Source: Flavobacterium noncentrifugens (lineage in GTDB: Bacteria; Bacteroidota; Bacteroidia; Flavobacteriales; Flavobacteriaceae). From it: a DNA stretch of 64,000 nucleotides. The translations under genes and the position numbers were made by a program. The DNA lies in contig NZ_FNEZ01000005.1 in assembly GCF_900100375.1 (NCBI RefSeq), forward strand, positions 186,001-250,000. Reading direction: 5' to 3'. Positions 24,737 through 33,630 of this stretch are shown here, in pieces; positions within the stretch are counted from its first letter, which is position 1, and each line of letters starts with the position of its first letter. The notes under the pieces are model-generated. The model did not search any database and was not told the DNA's origin. It saw only the letters and a list, made by a program, of their open reading frames with translations.

Positions 24737-24767
24737 CAAATATAGAACGATTTTTAATTTATCCAAA
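24737..24767 (-). promoter_or_regulatory. Promoter of tRNA-Phe
   Basis: On the minus strand TTTG (24764-24767) and TATATTTG (24737-24744) are 19 bp apart, an exact Bacteroidota -33/-7 pair. Transcription would start a few bases before the tRNA 5' end at 24720. Confidence 0.8.
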
Positions 24768-24819
24768 ACAAATATTAAAAAAAATCAATTCGTAACTTCG
24801 CGGCAACAAAACTGCACCT

Positions 24820-25554
24820 ATGCTTTTAGCGATCGACATCGGGAATACCAGAATTAAATATGCTGTCTTTGAACACGATATCATCGTTGCGCAGGGTTTT
24901 TTCGGAAAAGAAGCACTTGAAGATTCGCTCAAAAAAATTTTAAAAGAATTTCCAGAAATTACCGATTTGATCGTTGCATCGGTAGGAAATGTTTCAAAAG
25001 AAGCCTTTTTATCGGTTAACGACAGCCTCAAATTACATTTTATTACTCATGATGATTCCTTTCCTTTCAAAAATCAATATGCGACACCGCATACTTTAGG
25101 AATCGACCGCATGGTTTTATCGGCAGGAGCCGTACTTAAATTCCCAATGAAAAACCGACTCATCATTGATTCCGGAACATGCATTACCTATGATTTTGTT
25201 GATCAAACCGATCACTACCTGGGCGGTGCCATATCGCCGGGAATTCGTTTGCGGTACGAAGCGTTGCATCAATATACGGCGCGGTTGCCATTGTTATCAA
25301 AATCAGAACCTTTAGCGGTAACGGGCAATTCTACAAACGAATCGATCCATTCTGGAGTCGTAAACGGAATTGCTTTCGAAATGGATGGATTTATCGACAG
25401 TTATAAAGAACGCTATTCAAACTTTATAATAATTTTAACTGGTGGAGATGCAGAATTTTTGGCTAAACGATTAAAAAATACCATATTTGCCCATTCAAAT
25501 TTTCTGCTGGAAAGTTTGAGCCAAACTTTTCAATATAAAATCAAAAATGATTAG
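24820..25554 (+). CDS. coaX: Type III pantothenate kinase
   Basis: 244 aa. LAIDIGNTRIKYAVF at the N-terminus is the ASKHA phosphate-1 motif with the catalytic Asp. TPHTLGIDRMV and IDSGTCITYDFVD are the pantothenate and phosphate-2 signatures, and YLGGAISPGIRLRYEAL and LTGGDAEFLAKRL follow in the expected order. It phosphorylates pantothenate in the first committed step of coenzyme A synthesis. The gene overlaps the next gene by 8 bp and starts a run of plus-strand envelope genes. Confidence 0.96.
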   Translation: MLLAIDIGNTRIKYAVFEHDIIVAQGFFGKEALEDSLKKILKEFPEITDLIVASVGNVSKEAFLSVNDSLKLHFITHDDSFPFKNQYATPHTLGIDRMVLSAGAVLKFPMKNRLIIDSGTCITYDFVDQTDHYLGGAISPGIRLRYEALHQYTARLPLLSKSEPLAVTGNSTNESIHSGVVNGIAFEMDGFIDSYKERYSNFIIILTGGDAEFLAKRLKNTIFAHSNFLLESLSQTFQYKIKND

Positions 25555-26812
25555 AAAATTTTTAGTTCCTGTTTTTCTGCTTTTTTCAATAATTACACTC
25601 GCACAACAGGGAACATCATCTCCGTATTCCATTTATGGGATTGGCGATATCAGGTTTAAAGGAACTGTAGAAAACAGATCAATGGGCGGCGTATCTGTGT
25701 TTTCAGACAGCATCCACATCAATTTGCAAAACCCGGCTTCTTATTCCAGCCTGAAACTTACTTCGTTTACCATTGGCGGAAGTGCCAATTATTCTAAATA
25801 CACTGCCTTAAATTCTAACGAAAAAGCACAACGCAGTACTTTTGACTATTTGGCCATTGGTATTCCGATGGGTAAATTTGGTGCAGTTTTAGGGCTTATG
25901 CCATATTCGTCTGTTGGATACAGGATCAGGACAGAAGGTGTCGAGCCTATTGGAGATGAAAGCCGCAATGCCATACACCGGTATAACGGGACCGGTAACA
26001 TCAACAAGGCTTTCTTAGGACTGGCTTACCAGATCATGCCTAATTTAAGCGTTGGTGCCGATTTTAATTACAATTTTGGGGAAATTCAAACGGCCAGTTT
26101 CAGGAAATATACAGATTTTCAATATGGTACACTGGAATCCAACAGGTCTCAAATGTCAGGATTTAATGTCAATCTTGGCGTGATGTACCAGCGAAAACTT
26201 AATAATAAACTTGATTTGTATGGCGGACTAACTTATACGCCGGAAAGCGTATTGAAGACAGATAATACGAGGTTGCTGACTTCAGTATTGTATTCTGAGG
26301 ATTTAACGTCAACTACAATCGACGCCCTGGATGCCGAGGAAAGTAAAAGGTCATTGAAAATGCCGAGTAAATTTTCTCTCGGGGCCGGGATCGGGCAAAA
26401 ACGCAAATGGCTTGTAGGAGCTGAAGTAACCCTGCAGCAAAGCAATAAAATGGGCAACCGCTTTGATGACATCACAAACGCGACTTTTGAAAATGCCGTT
26501 AAGTACAGTGTTGGAGGGTATTATATTCCAAACTACAACTCCTTTTCGAATTATTTCAGTAAAATCGTTTACCGCGCAGGTTTCAGATATGAAAATACGG
26601 GATTGATCGTGAACAACGAATCAATTAAGGACTATGCTTTCACGGGAGGTTTAGGATTTCCATTGGGCGGCGCTTTTTCGAGCCTGAACCTTGGCGCCGA
26701 ATTTGGAAGGCGCGGTACAGCAAAAGCACTTCTTGTTGAAGAGAATTATGCGAATGTCATTATCAGCCTTAGCCTGAATGACAGGTGGTTTATCAAAAGA
26801 AGATACGACTAA
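25547..26812 (+). CDS. Outer-membrane beta-barrel protein, uncharacterised
   Basis: 421 aa with signal peptide (MIRKFLVPVFLLFSIITLAQ). The mature protein begins SSPYSIYGIGDI and has many amphipathic strands alternating with turns (GGSANYSKY, FLGLAYQIMPNLSVGADFNYNFG, YRAGFRYENTG), like FadL/porin-type barrels common in flavobacteria. It overlaps coaX by 8 bp and is 14 bp before lptC, so it may belong to envelope biogenesis. No substrate can be named. Confidence 0.8.
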   Translation: MIRKFLVPVFLLFSIITLAQQGTSSPYSIYGIGDIRFKGTVENRSMGGVSVFSDSIHINLQNPASYSSLKLTSFTIGGSANYSKYTALNSNEKAQRSTFDYLAIGIPMGKFGAVLGLMPYSSVGYRIRTEGVEPIGDESRNAIHRYNGTGNINKAFLGLAYQIMPNLSVGADFNYNFGEIQTASFRKYTDFQYGTLESNRSQMSGFNVNLGVMYQRKLNNKLDLYGGLTYTPESVLKTDNTRLLTSVLYSEDLTSTTIDALDAEESKRSLKMPSKFSLGAGIGQKRKWLVGAEVTLQQSNKMGNRFDDITNATFENAVKYSVGGYYIPNYNSFSNYFSKIVYRAGFRYENTGLIVNNESIKDYAFTGGLGFPLGGAFSSLNLGAEFGRRGTAKALLVEENYANVIISLSLNDRWFIKRRYD

Positions 26813-26826
26813 AACACAATTGATTC

Positions 26827-27381
26827 ATGGCTTTCAGAAATTACAAACCGCAGTTTGCCTTTTTAGCTGTACTCGCTGTGGTGCTGCTCTCGGCCTGCGA
26901 AGGCAATTTCAAGGATGTCCAGAAAATCAATTATTCTGAATTTGTCCCAAGCGGTGAAGCCATCGATTTTAATCTGAAATATACCGATTCAGGGAAAATC
27001 AAATCGGTGCTTATCAGCCCGAAAATGCTCGATTATTCAAATGTCGAGTTTCCGTTTACCGAATTCCCAAATGGCATCGATGTCACCATGTATGACAACA
27101 AAGGCAAGCGCACTTTCATCACTGCCGATTATGCCGTTTCTTTTAAAGGTACCGATCTGATCGATCTGCAGAAAAATGTAAAAATCCGCACCGAACAAGG
27201 GCAGTTGCTCGAAACCGACCAATTGTATTTTGACCAGAAAAATGAATGGTTTTATACCGAGAAAAAGTTTAAATTTACAGATCCGAAAGGGATTTCAAAC
27301 GGAGAAGGCATCGATTTCAGCAAAGATTTTAAAATAGTTAACTCACAACGCATCAACGGCATTATCGACGAAGCGGAATAA
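26827..27381 (+). CDS. lptC: LPS export protein LptC
   Basis: 184 aa lipoprotein. The signal ends VVLLSAC (Cys24). The remainder is a beta-jellyroll of the LptA/LptC/OstA type: VLISPKMLDYSNVE, TMYDNKGKRTFITADYAV, DLQKNVKIRTEQGQLLETDQLYFD. LptC receives lipopolysaccharide from the LptBFG transporter and passes it to LptA. Being a lipoprotein, not single-span, is usual in Bacteroidota. The gene is followed at 8 bp by a small membrane gene. Confidence 0.87.
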   Translation: MAFRNYKPQFAFLAVLAVVLLSACEGNFKDVQKINYSEFVPSGEAIDFNLKYTDSGKIKSVLISPKMLDYSNVEFPFTEFPNGIDVTMYDNKGKRTFITADYAVSFKGTDLIDLQKNVKIRTEQGQLLETDQLYFDQKNEWFYTEKKFKFTDPKGISNGEGIDFSKDFKIVNSQRINGIIDEAE

Positions 27382-27389
27382 CAACAAAC

Positions 27390-27584
27390 ATGAATTACCT
27401 TAAATATACCCAATACGTTTACCTGATTTTTGCAGGTTTTTTTGTTTATGATGGCGTAACGAAATTCCATTCTGAAGGCGGGCCGTGGCTGAGCTTTTTC
27501 ATCGCAGCATTGGCCATTTTTATGTTTTTCTTCAGAAGGAAATTTGCCAAAAAGTTTGAAAACCACGGCAACAACAAACCGTAA
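27390..27584 (+). CDS. Small membrane protein of unknown function
   Basis: 64 aa with two hydrophobic segments (YVYLIFAGFFVYDGV and LSFFIAALAIFMFFF) and a basic C-terminus (RRKFAKKFENHGNNKP). It is tightly packed between lptC (8 bp) and the CNNM-type gene (3 bp), which argues for a real gene. No family function is known to me. Confidence 0.75.
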   Translation: MNYLKYTQYVYLIFAGFFVYDGVTKFHSEGGPWLSFFIAALAIFMFFFRRKFAKKFENHGNNKP

Positions 27585-27587
27585 TTC

Positions 27588-28847
27588 ATGGAAACAGGTA
27601 TTATATTTCTTTGTTTAATACTGGCCGCATTTTTCTCCGGGATGGAAATCGCCTTCATTTCATCCAACAAAATTTATCTTGAAATCGAAAAAAAACAGGA
27701 TAACTTCATTTCGCAAATCCTTACCAAACTTACTTCAAAGCCGTCACAGTTCATTGTTTCAATGCTGATCGGAAATACAATCGCTTTGGTTGTTTACGGA
27801 TTTTACGCCGGGCAATTCCTGCTGGCGTGGATCACGGGTTTGGGCTATCATTTCTCGCCATTGGCTGATGTTTTGATCCAGACGGCGATATCAACATTCA
27901 TCGTTTTAATTACATCAGAATTCCTGCCGAAAGTTTTTTTTCAGATCTATGCCAATAGCCTGATCAAGTTTTTTGCGGTTCCGGCTTATCTCTTTTACCT
28001 GCTGTTTTATTACGTTTCGATTTTTATTTTATGGATTTCCGATTTCATACTGCGTAAATTCTTCAAGACCGAAGGCGATATTATACCATCATTTTTTAGC
28101 AAAGCCGAACTCGGGAATTACATCTCGGAGCAAATGAGCACCGTCGACGACCACGAAAACGTCGATTCAGAAATCCAGATTTTCCAGAATGCGCTCGAAT
28201 TTTCAGGTGTAAAAGCACGTGACATCATGACGCCGCGCACAGAGATGTCGGCTGTTGATATTTATGATTCGGTTAACGAACTTAAGGAAAAATTCATCGA
28301 AACCGGTTATTCCAAAATTCTCGTTTATCAAAATTCACTCGATGATATTATAGGTTACGTACATTCGTTTGATCTGTTCAAAAAACCGCGCACGATCAAA
28401 TCGATTTTAATTCCGGTCGAATTTGTGCCTCAAACCATTTTCATCAAAGATGCAATGAACCTTTTGACCAAAAAGAGAAAAAGCGTGGCGATCGTGCTTG
28501 ATGAATACGGCGGAACTTCGGGAATGATCACGATTGAAGATATAGTTGAAGAATTGTTTGGCGAAATTGAAGACGAACACGATTCGGAAGAAGAACTCAT
28601 CGAAAAAGAACTTGATGAAAACACGTATTTGTTCTCGACGCGCCTCGATGTCGAATACCTTAATGAGACCTACAAACTCAACATTCCCGAAAGTGACTCT
28701 TACGGAACCCTTGGCGGATTCATCGTCAATGCAACTAAAGACATTCCGCAAACCGGCGAGGAAATCGCCATTGGCAACTTCCATTTTACGATAGATCAGG
28801 CGACCAATAAAAAGATCGAGCTTGTAAAAATGAGGATCGGCGAATAA
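27588..28847 (+). CDS. CNNM/CorC-type hemolysin-like membrane protein
   Basis: 419 aa. A DUF21/CNNM transmembrane region (about 1-190, beginning FLCLILAAFFSGMEIAFISSN) is followed by a CBS-domain pair (about 205-330, with ARDIMTPRTEMSAVD and VLDEYGGTSGMITIEDIVEELFGEIEDEHD) and a C-terminal CorC_HlyC domain (about 340-418, SYGTLGGFIVNATKDIPQTGEE). Members transport or regulate magnesium or cobalt at the membrane. The old name hemolysin is historical. The gliding protein GldE has a similar build, but I see nothing gld-related nearby. Confidence 0.88.
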   Translation: METGIIFLCLILAAFFSGMEIAFISSNKIYLEIEKKQDNFISQILTKLTSKPSQFIVSMLIGNTIALVVYGFYAGQFLLAWITGLGYHFSPLADVLIQTAISTFIVLITSEFLPKVFFQIYANSLIKFFAVPAYLFYLLFYYVSIFILWISDFILRKFFKTEGDIIPSFFSKAELGNYISEQMSTVDDHENVDSEIQIFQNALEFSGVKARDIMTPRTEMSAVDIYDSVNELKEKFIETGYSKILVYQNSLDDIIGYVHSFDLFKKPRTIKSILIPVEFVPQTIFIKDAMNLLTKKRKSVAIVLDEYGGTSGMITIEDIVEELFGEIEDEHDSEEELIEKELDENTYLFSTRLDVEYLNETYKLNIPESDSYGTLGGFIVNATKDIPQTGEEIAIGNFHFTIDQATNKKIELVKMRIGE

Positions 28848-28915
28848 AATTTTTAAAAAAATCGATTTTTTCGCAAAATATAAGTTTACAACTGTAATTA
28901 TTAAATAGATAATTG

Positions 28916-28923
28916 TATTTTCG
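28916..28923 (+). promoter_or_regulatory. Possible -7 box of the foldase gene
   Basis: TATTTTCG is one base from TAnnTTTG and lies 32 bp before the start codon in the 108-bp spacer. No clear -33 element is seen. Confidence 0.35.
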
Positions 28924-28955
28924 CAAACTGAATTAAAAAATTAACAACAATAAAA

Positions 28956-31052
28956 ATGGCAGTTTTATCTAAAATTAGGCAACGTTCACTTCTTCTGATA
29001 CTCGTTATTGGTTTTTGTTTATTCGCTTTTATAATCGGAGATTTATTCAACAAAGGCAATTTTAACCAGTCTTCCAAATATGTAGGAAGTGTGAATGGAA
29101 CTGATATATCTTTCGAGGATTTCAGGGTAAAAGTCAGCAATCTTGAAAAAAGCGGACAGCAAATGACTGCAGCCCAGGCGGTAAACCGTGTTTGGGACCA
29201 GGAAGTTTCGATTGCCTTGTTAACAGCGCAGTTTGATAAACTCGGAATCCGTACAGGTGAAAAACACATCGTTGAAGCATTCAAATCAGACCAGAATATC
29301 GGTAAAAACCCAATGTTCCTGAATGATGCAGGTGTTTTTGATCTGAATAAATTCAAGGAATATTTCAAATCAAACCCGGAGCAGGCACAATTCATTAAAG
29401 ACCGTGAAAAAGATGCAGAGCTGAATGCAAAATACCAAATCTACAATACGTTGGTAAAAGCAGGAATGTACACAACAACTGCTGAAGGGAAACTAAAATA
29501 CGAAATGGAAGCAAATAAAGTAAGCTTCGATTACGTAGCCGTTTTATATTCTACGATCAAAGACAGCGATGTAAAAATTGCCGATCAGGACATCGTAGAT
29601 TACATGAAGAAAAACGAAAAGAGATACAAAGCGGATGAAAATCGTGAGATCGAATACGTTTTGGTGGAAGACAAACCATCGGTTGAAGATGAAACGGAAG
29701 TGAAATCAAGCGTCAATGCGTTGTTGGGTTCAAGAGTAGAATACAACAAAACAACAGGTAAAAACGATACTTTGCCAGGTTTCAAAGGGGCTGCAAACGT
29801 AGCTGAATTTGTCAATGCCAATTCTGATGTGCCTTACGATTCGACTTATGTAGCGAAAAAAGACCTTCCTGCTGATGTAGCAGAGGCGTTGTTCAATTTG
29901 CCAACAGGCGAACTTTACGGGCCATACATGCGCGGACAATATTATGCGATCTCAAAATCTATGGGTAGAAAAGCCGGAGCCAATGCAAAAGCAAGCCACA
30001 TTTTGATCAGCTATGAAGGAACTCAGGTTCCGAACAAGAAAGAAAAAAGAACCAAAGAAGAAGCGAAAGCGAAAGCAGAAGCTTTATTGGCACAAGTTCA
30101 GGCTAACCCGTCAAGCTTCTTAATGTTGGCTCTTACCAATTCTGATGATTCGTCTGCACAGCAAGGTGGCGATTTGGGATATTTTAGCCAGGGACAAATG
30201 GTGAAGCCTTTCAATGACTTCGTGTTCAACAACCCAATCGGAAAAATTGGCTTGGTGGAAACTGATTTTGGTTTTCATATCATCAACATTACAGACAAGC
30301 AGGATGCCATCCGTTTGGCGACCATCGCAAGAAAAATCGAACCGTCTGAAGGAACTACAGATAGATTGTATACCAAAGCGGTAAAATTCGAAATGGACGC
30401 CAACGACAAAGATTTCGAAAAAACAGCCAAAGCAGAAGGTTTGACTGTTAACCCATCTGTAAAAGTAAAAGCAATGGACGAAATGGTTGGTGCGCTTGGT
30501 GCTCAAAGACAAATCGTAAGATGGGCTTATGAAAAAGGAACAAACGCCGGAGATGTAAAAAGATTTGAAGTGGCAAACCTTGGAAACGTGATCGCTAAAC
30601 TGAAAAAAGTAAACAAAGAAGGTTTGATGTCTGTTGAAGATGCAAGACCATCAGTGGAACCGGTTTTGAAGAACAAGAAAAAAGCAGAGAAAATTAAAGC
30701 TAAAATGGCTGGAAGCACTTTGGATGCCGTTGCAAAAGCAACCGGTTCTACAGTGCAGCAAGCAGTTGATTTAACAATCGACAATGGAAACCTCCCAGGT
30801 GCTGGACCAGAGAAAAAAGTAGTAGGAACAGCTTTTGCCATTGGTGTAAATAAAGTATCTGCCCCAATCGAAGGGAATTCTGGAGTGTATGTTGTGAAAC
30901 CAACGGCAATCACAAAAGCGCCGGTTTTGAAAGATTACAAAGATTACAGCGCAAAAGTAAAAGCACAGGTTGCAGGGTATTCTGGACGTGTGATCCCGGC
31001 CTTAAAATCAGATGCGGATATCAAAGACAACAGGGCAGATTTCAATTACTAA
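28956..31052 (+). CDS. PpiD/SurA-type membrane-anchored peptidyl-prolyl isomerase
   Basis: 698 aa. A short cytoplasmic N-terminus and one membrane helix (SLLLILVIGFCLFAFIIGDLF) are followed by a SurA-N-like chaperone region (about 40-230) and a parvulin (PpiC) domain around 345-450 (KASHILISYEG, GGDLGYFSQGQMVKPF, GLVETDFGFHIINITDKQ). A further long helical/parvulin-like C-terminal region follows. It faces the periplasm and helps fold proteins leaving the Sec translocon. A bidirectional terminator follows. Confidence 0.9.
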   Translation: MAVLSKIRQRSLLLILVIGFCLFAFIIGDLFNKGNFNQSSKYVGSVNGTDISFEDFRVKVSNLEKSGQQMTAAQAVNRVWDQEVSIALLTAQFDKLGIRTGEKHIVEAFKSDQNIGKNPMFLNDAGVFDLNKFKEYFKSNPEQAQFIKDREKDAELNAKYQIYNTLVKAGMYTTTAEGKLKYEMEANKVSFDYVAVLYSTIKDSDVKIADQDIVDYMKKNEKRYKADENREIEYVLVEDKPSVEDETEVKSSVNALLGSRVEYNKTTGKNDTLPGFKGAANVAEFVNANSDVPYDSTYVAKKDLPADVAEALFNLPTGELYGPYMRGQYYAISKSMGRKAGANAKASHILISYEGTQVPNKKEKRTKEEAKAKAEALLAQVQANPSSFLMLALTNSDDSSAQQGGDLGYFSQGQMVKPFNDFVFNNPIGKIGLVETDFGFHIINITDKQDAIRLATIARKIEPSEGTTDRLYTKAVKFEMDANDKDFEKTAKAEGLTVNPSVKVKAMDEMVGALGAQRQIVRWAYEKGTNAGDVKRFEVANLGNVIAKLKKVNKEGLMSVEDARPSVEPVLKNKKKAEKIKAKMAGSTLDAVAKATGSTVQQAVDLTIDNGNLPGAGPEKKVVGTAFAIGVNKVSAPIEGNSGVYVVKPTAITKAPVLKDYKDYSAKVKAQVAGYSGRVIPALKSDADIKDNRADFNY

Positions 31053-31073
31053 TTGAAATTGCTTCTAAATATA

Positions 31074-31098
31074 AAATCCCGGCTTGTCCGGGATTTTT
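31074..31098. terminator. Terminator between foldase and GHMP kinase genes
   Basis: AAATCCCGG (31074-31082) pairs with CCGGGATTT (31088-31096) over a 5-nt loop, followed by Ts on the plus strand and AT-rich sequence on the minus strand. It probably serves both convergent genes. Confidence 0.85.
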
Positions 31099-32049
31099 TT
31101 ATAAGATCATTTTTGAATATGGAATCACAGTTTCGTAGCCCTTTTGTTTAAAGTAAATGGTAGGATCGATTTCTGAAGCCGCTAAGATAAAATCGCCGCC
31201 CCAGCCACCGAGGCTTTTTATAGTTCCGTTAAAATCTAGAAATAAAGACGATTGAGCTGTTGGTAATTCCAGAATTGCACTTAAAATGGCTTCGTGTCTT
31301 TGGATCAGTTTTTTAAATTCTGAAAGTGTTTCGGCCTTTAAAATACCAGATGTCATTTCGTCAATTGCAATAATGGTTTGACTAATGTTGTTTGTCTTTT
31401 CGCGATACGATTGAATGGCCGATTTGCTGCTTTGCTTTTTATTCAGGTAAATAAAATAAAGATTCGAAGCAAATTCAGGAGCAAAACGAACACTTTCAAC
31501 AATCGGGTTTTCGTTTTCCAAATGGTATAAGATTGGCGTGTCGTTTTGAGCGCACGCAATGTCATAACCGCTGCCCCCAAAACTATTTTTCAGCAATGCA
31601 AATGCATCGATTTTGAGCCATTGCGCGATGTTGTTAATTAAAGTAGATGAAGTGCCCAATCCCCAAGACCTCGGAAACGTAAGGTTTGTAGTAACCGAAT
31701 AACCTTCGGATTTTAAAAATTTTGGATTCAGAAGATAAGCTTCGTGCAAAATCTCAATTATAGTATTTTTTATCGGATTTTTATCTTCGGATTTATTTGC
31801 GATCGCCTCAAATGAAATCACTTCTTCAAACCAAATACTTCCATCCGAATCAAAGCTTTTCCATCGGATTTCTTTCCCGAAACCATTTTCCACAACCAGA
31901 TCCTGTCCGAATTTCGTAGGCAAAGCCAAAGCTTTCGCACCATCCAAAACGACATATTCGCCGGTAATTAAAAGCTTTCCGTTGCTGTAAAAGGTTTTCA
32001 AATTGAAAGAGTTAAGGATTAAAATATTAGCTTCGCTCAGTTCAGCCAT
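31099..32049 (-). CDS. GYDIA-family GHMP kinase (mevalonate pathway)
   Basis: 316 aa from ATG 32049. Family members usually begin at the equivalent of LKTFYSNGKLLITGEY, so the TTG at 31999-32001 is an alternative start that would remove 16 residues. The ATP-binding GHMP motif is PRSWGLGTSSTLINN, and the GYDIACAQ motif that names the family is present, with GGWGGDFILA near the C-terminus. It is probably a mevalonate-type kinase in isoprenoid synthesis, as it follows HMG-CoA reductase by 15 bp. Which phosphorylation step it performs is not settled by sequence. Confidence 0.86.
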   Translation of the reverse strand: MAELSEANILILNSFNLKTFYSNGKLLITGEYVVLDGAKALALPTKFGQDLVVENGFGKEIRWKSFDSDGSIWFEEVISFEAIANKSEDKNPIKNTIIEILHEAYLLNPKFLKSEGYSVTTNLTFPRSWGLGTSSTLINNIAQWLKIDAFALLKNSFGGSGYDIACAQNDTPILYHLENENPIVESVRFAPEFASNLYFIYLNKKQSSKSAIQSYREKTNNISQTIIAIDEMTSGILKAETLSEFKKLIQRHEAILSAILELPTAQSSLFLDFNGTIKSLGGWGGDFILAASEIDPTIYFKQKGYETVIPYSKMIL

Positions 32050-32064
32050 TGGCCCAGTTAAAAA

Positions 32065-33381
32065 TTACTTTCGCAATTCAGCGATCAAATTCACTGCAGC
32101 CGAATGGGAAACCGCATGTATTTTAAAATGCTTTTTCACCAAAGCGCGTTCTTCATCCGTAGCTTCGAATTGGTTCAGGATGTTGTTCAGGTGCATTTTC
32201 ATGTGGCCTTCCTGTATTCCTGTTGTTGTCAGTGAGCGCAAAGCGGCAAAATTCTGTGCCAATCCTGCAACGGCTACGATCTGCATCAATTGTTGTGCAG
32301 ACGGTTTTTCGAGCATCTGCAAAGCAAATTTCACCAAAGGATGCAATGACGTCAATCCGCCTACAGTTCCCAAAGCCAATGGGATTTCCATCCAAAAAGA
32401 AAAAATGCCATCTTCGATTTTCGCATGTGATAAACTTGAATATTGTCCGTTTCGTGAAGCATACGCATGTATTGCGGCTTCAATCGCACGAAAATCATTG
32501 CCGGTGGCAAGCACAACCGCATCGATTCCGTTCATGATGCCTTTGTTGTGTGTCACCGCGCGAAATGGTTCGACTTCAGCGATCTGAACAGCGCGAACGA
32601 ACTTTTCAGCAAATTCATGTGGGTTTTCAATATGCTTTTCCGCCAATGCTTCGATTGGGCAGGAAACTTCGGCGCGGACAATGCAATTCGGAACATAATT
32701 CGACAAAATCGACATCACAACCTGGATATTTTTTTCTTCTTCCGAAAAATGGTCAAACGAAAGCGCTTCTTCTTTCAGCGTTTTTGAAAATTGCTCGAGG
32801 CATGAATTGATAAAATTGGCGCCCATTGAATCCTTCGTTTCAAAAGTCGCATGCAGCTGAAAATAATCCGGAAGTGCAGTGGTTTTGTCACGCAATTCAA
32901 TATTGAGGATTCCGCCGCCGCGTTGCTGCATATTTTTGGTCAGCGATTCGGTATCGGAATAAAATTTTGGTTTAATCTGATTGAAAAAAGCAGTCAGTTT
33001 TTCAGAATTTCCCTTAAAAATAAAATGAACCTGCCCGATTTTTTCGGTGTTCAAAACCGTTGCCTTAAATCCGCCGCGCGTCGACCAGAACTTCGCTGAT
33101 TTGGCCGCAGCCGCAACAACTGAGCTTTCCTCGATTGCCATCGGAACCGTATAATATTTTCCGTTAATCAGGAAATTCGGCGCAATGCCAAGTGGCAGGT
33201 AAAAATTTGTGATCGTATTTTCGATGAATTCGTCGTGCAGTTTCTGGACATTTGCATCAGAATTCCAATAATTTTTAAGCAGCGAAACGGCTTCTTCGGG
33301 ATTTGAAAAATATGATTTTGCGATCCAGTCGATTTTTTCTTCTTTGGACCATTTGGAAAATCCTGCAACGGCGTTGTTCAT
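32065..33381 (-). CDS. Hydroxymethylglutaryl-CoA reductase, class II
   Basis: 438 aa. Class II pattern: FSKWSKEEKIDWIA at the N-terminus, the substrate loop ENTITNFYLPLGIAPNFLINGKYY, SSVVAAAAKSAKFW, HNKGIMNGIDAVVLATGND (with the catalytic Lys), and AGLAQNFAALRSLTTTGIQEGHMKMHL (with the late His region). It lacks membrane segments. The family is often named degradative, but in Flavobacteria it supplies mevalonate for isoprenoids. The adjacent GHMP kinase supports a biosynthetic role. Its promoter region contains the palindrome at 33440-33503. Confidence 0.94.
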   Translation of the reverse strand: MNNAVAGFSKWSKEEKIDWIAKSYFSNPEEAVSLLKNYWNSDANVQKLHDEFIENTITNFYLPLGIAPNFLINGKYYTVPMAIEESSVVAAAAKSAKFWSTRGGFKATVLNTEKIGQVHFIFKGNSEKLTAFFNQIKPKFYSDTESLTKNMQQRGGGILNIELRDKTTALPDYFQLHATFETKDSMGANFINSCLEQFSKTLKEEALSFDHFSEEEKNIQVVMSILSNYVPNCIVRAEVSCPIEALAEKHIENPHEFAEKFVRAVQIAEVEPFRAVTHNKGIMNGIDAVVLATGNDFRAIEAAIHAYASRNGQYSSLSHAKIEDGIFSFWMEIPLALGTVGGLTSLHPLVKFALQMLEKPSAQQLMQIVAVAGLAQNFAALRSLTTTGIQEGHMKMHLNNILNQFEATDEERALVKKHFKIHAVSHSAAVNLIAELRK

Positions 33382-33439
33382 TTTTGTAAGCGTAAAAGTT
33401 TGTGCAAAGATAGCTTTTACAAGCAGATTACGGTTAGAA

Positions 33440-33503
33440 TTTTCACCATTAAGGGATTAAGATGCATGAAGCTTAATGAACCTTAATCCCTTAATGGTGA
33501 AAA
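33440..33503. repeat. Solo CCATTAAGG palindrome with perfect 22-bp arms
   Basis: The arms at 33440-33461 and 33482-33503 are exact inverted copies (core CACCATTAAGGGATTAAG and CTTAATCCCTTAATGGTG) around a 20-nt loop. The loop sequence GCTTAATGAACC (33471-33482) is the reverse of the inner GGTTCATTAAGC of the 1164-1227 copy. It sits in the divergent spacer between HMG-CoA reductase and the radical SAM gene. A terminator is not needed there. Confidence 0.88.
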
Positions 33504-33630
33504 AATAAAAAGGCAATTTTCTTAATCGTAAGTAAATTTTTACACATTAATATCTTATTAACACCGCCCGATTTTTAACTTTAAATATTTTCTTTTTGGA
33601 ATATCCGCATGTAACTTTCAAAATAAAGCC

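Noticed and set aside
28407..28784. 125-codon minus-strand frame
   Set aside because: Shadow of the CBS/CorC part of the CNNM-type gene.
32003..32587. 194-codon plus-strand frame across the GHMP kinase/HMG-CoA reductase junction
   Set aside because: Shadow of two well-supported minus-strand genes; the composition is Cys- and Ser-rich nonsense.
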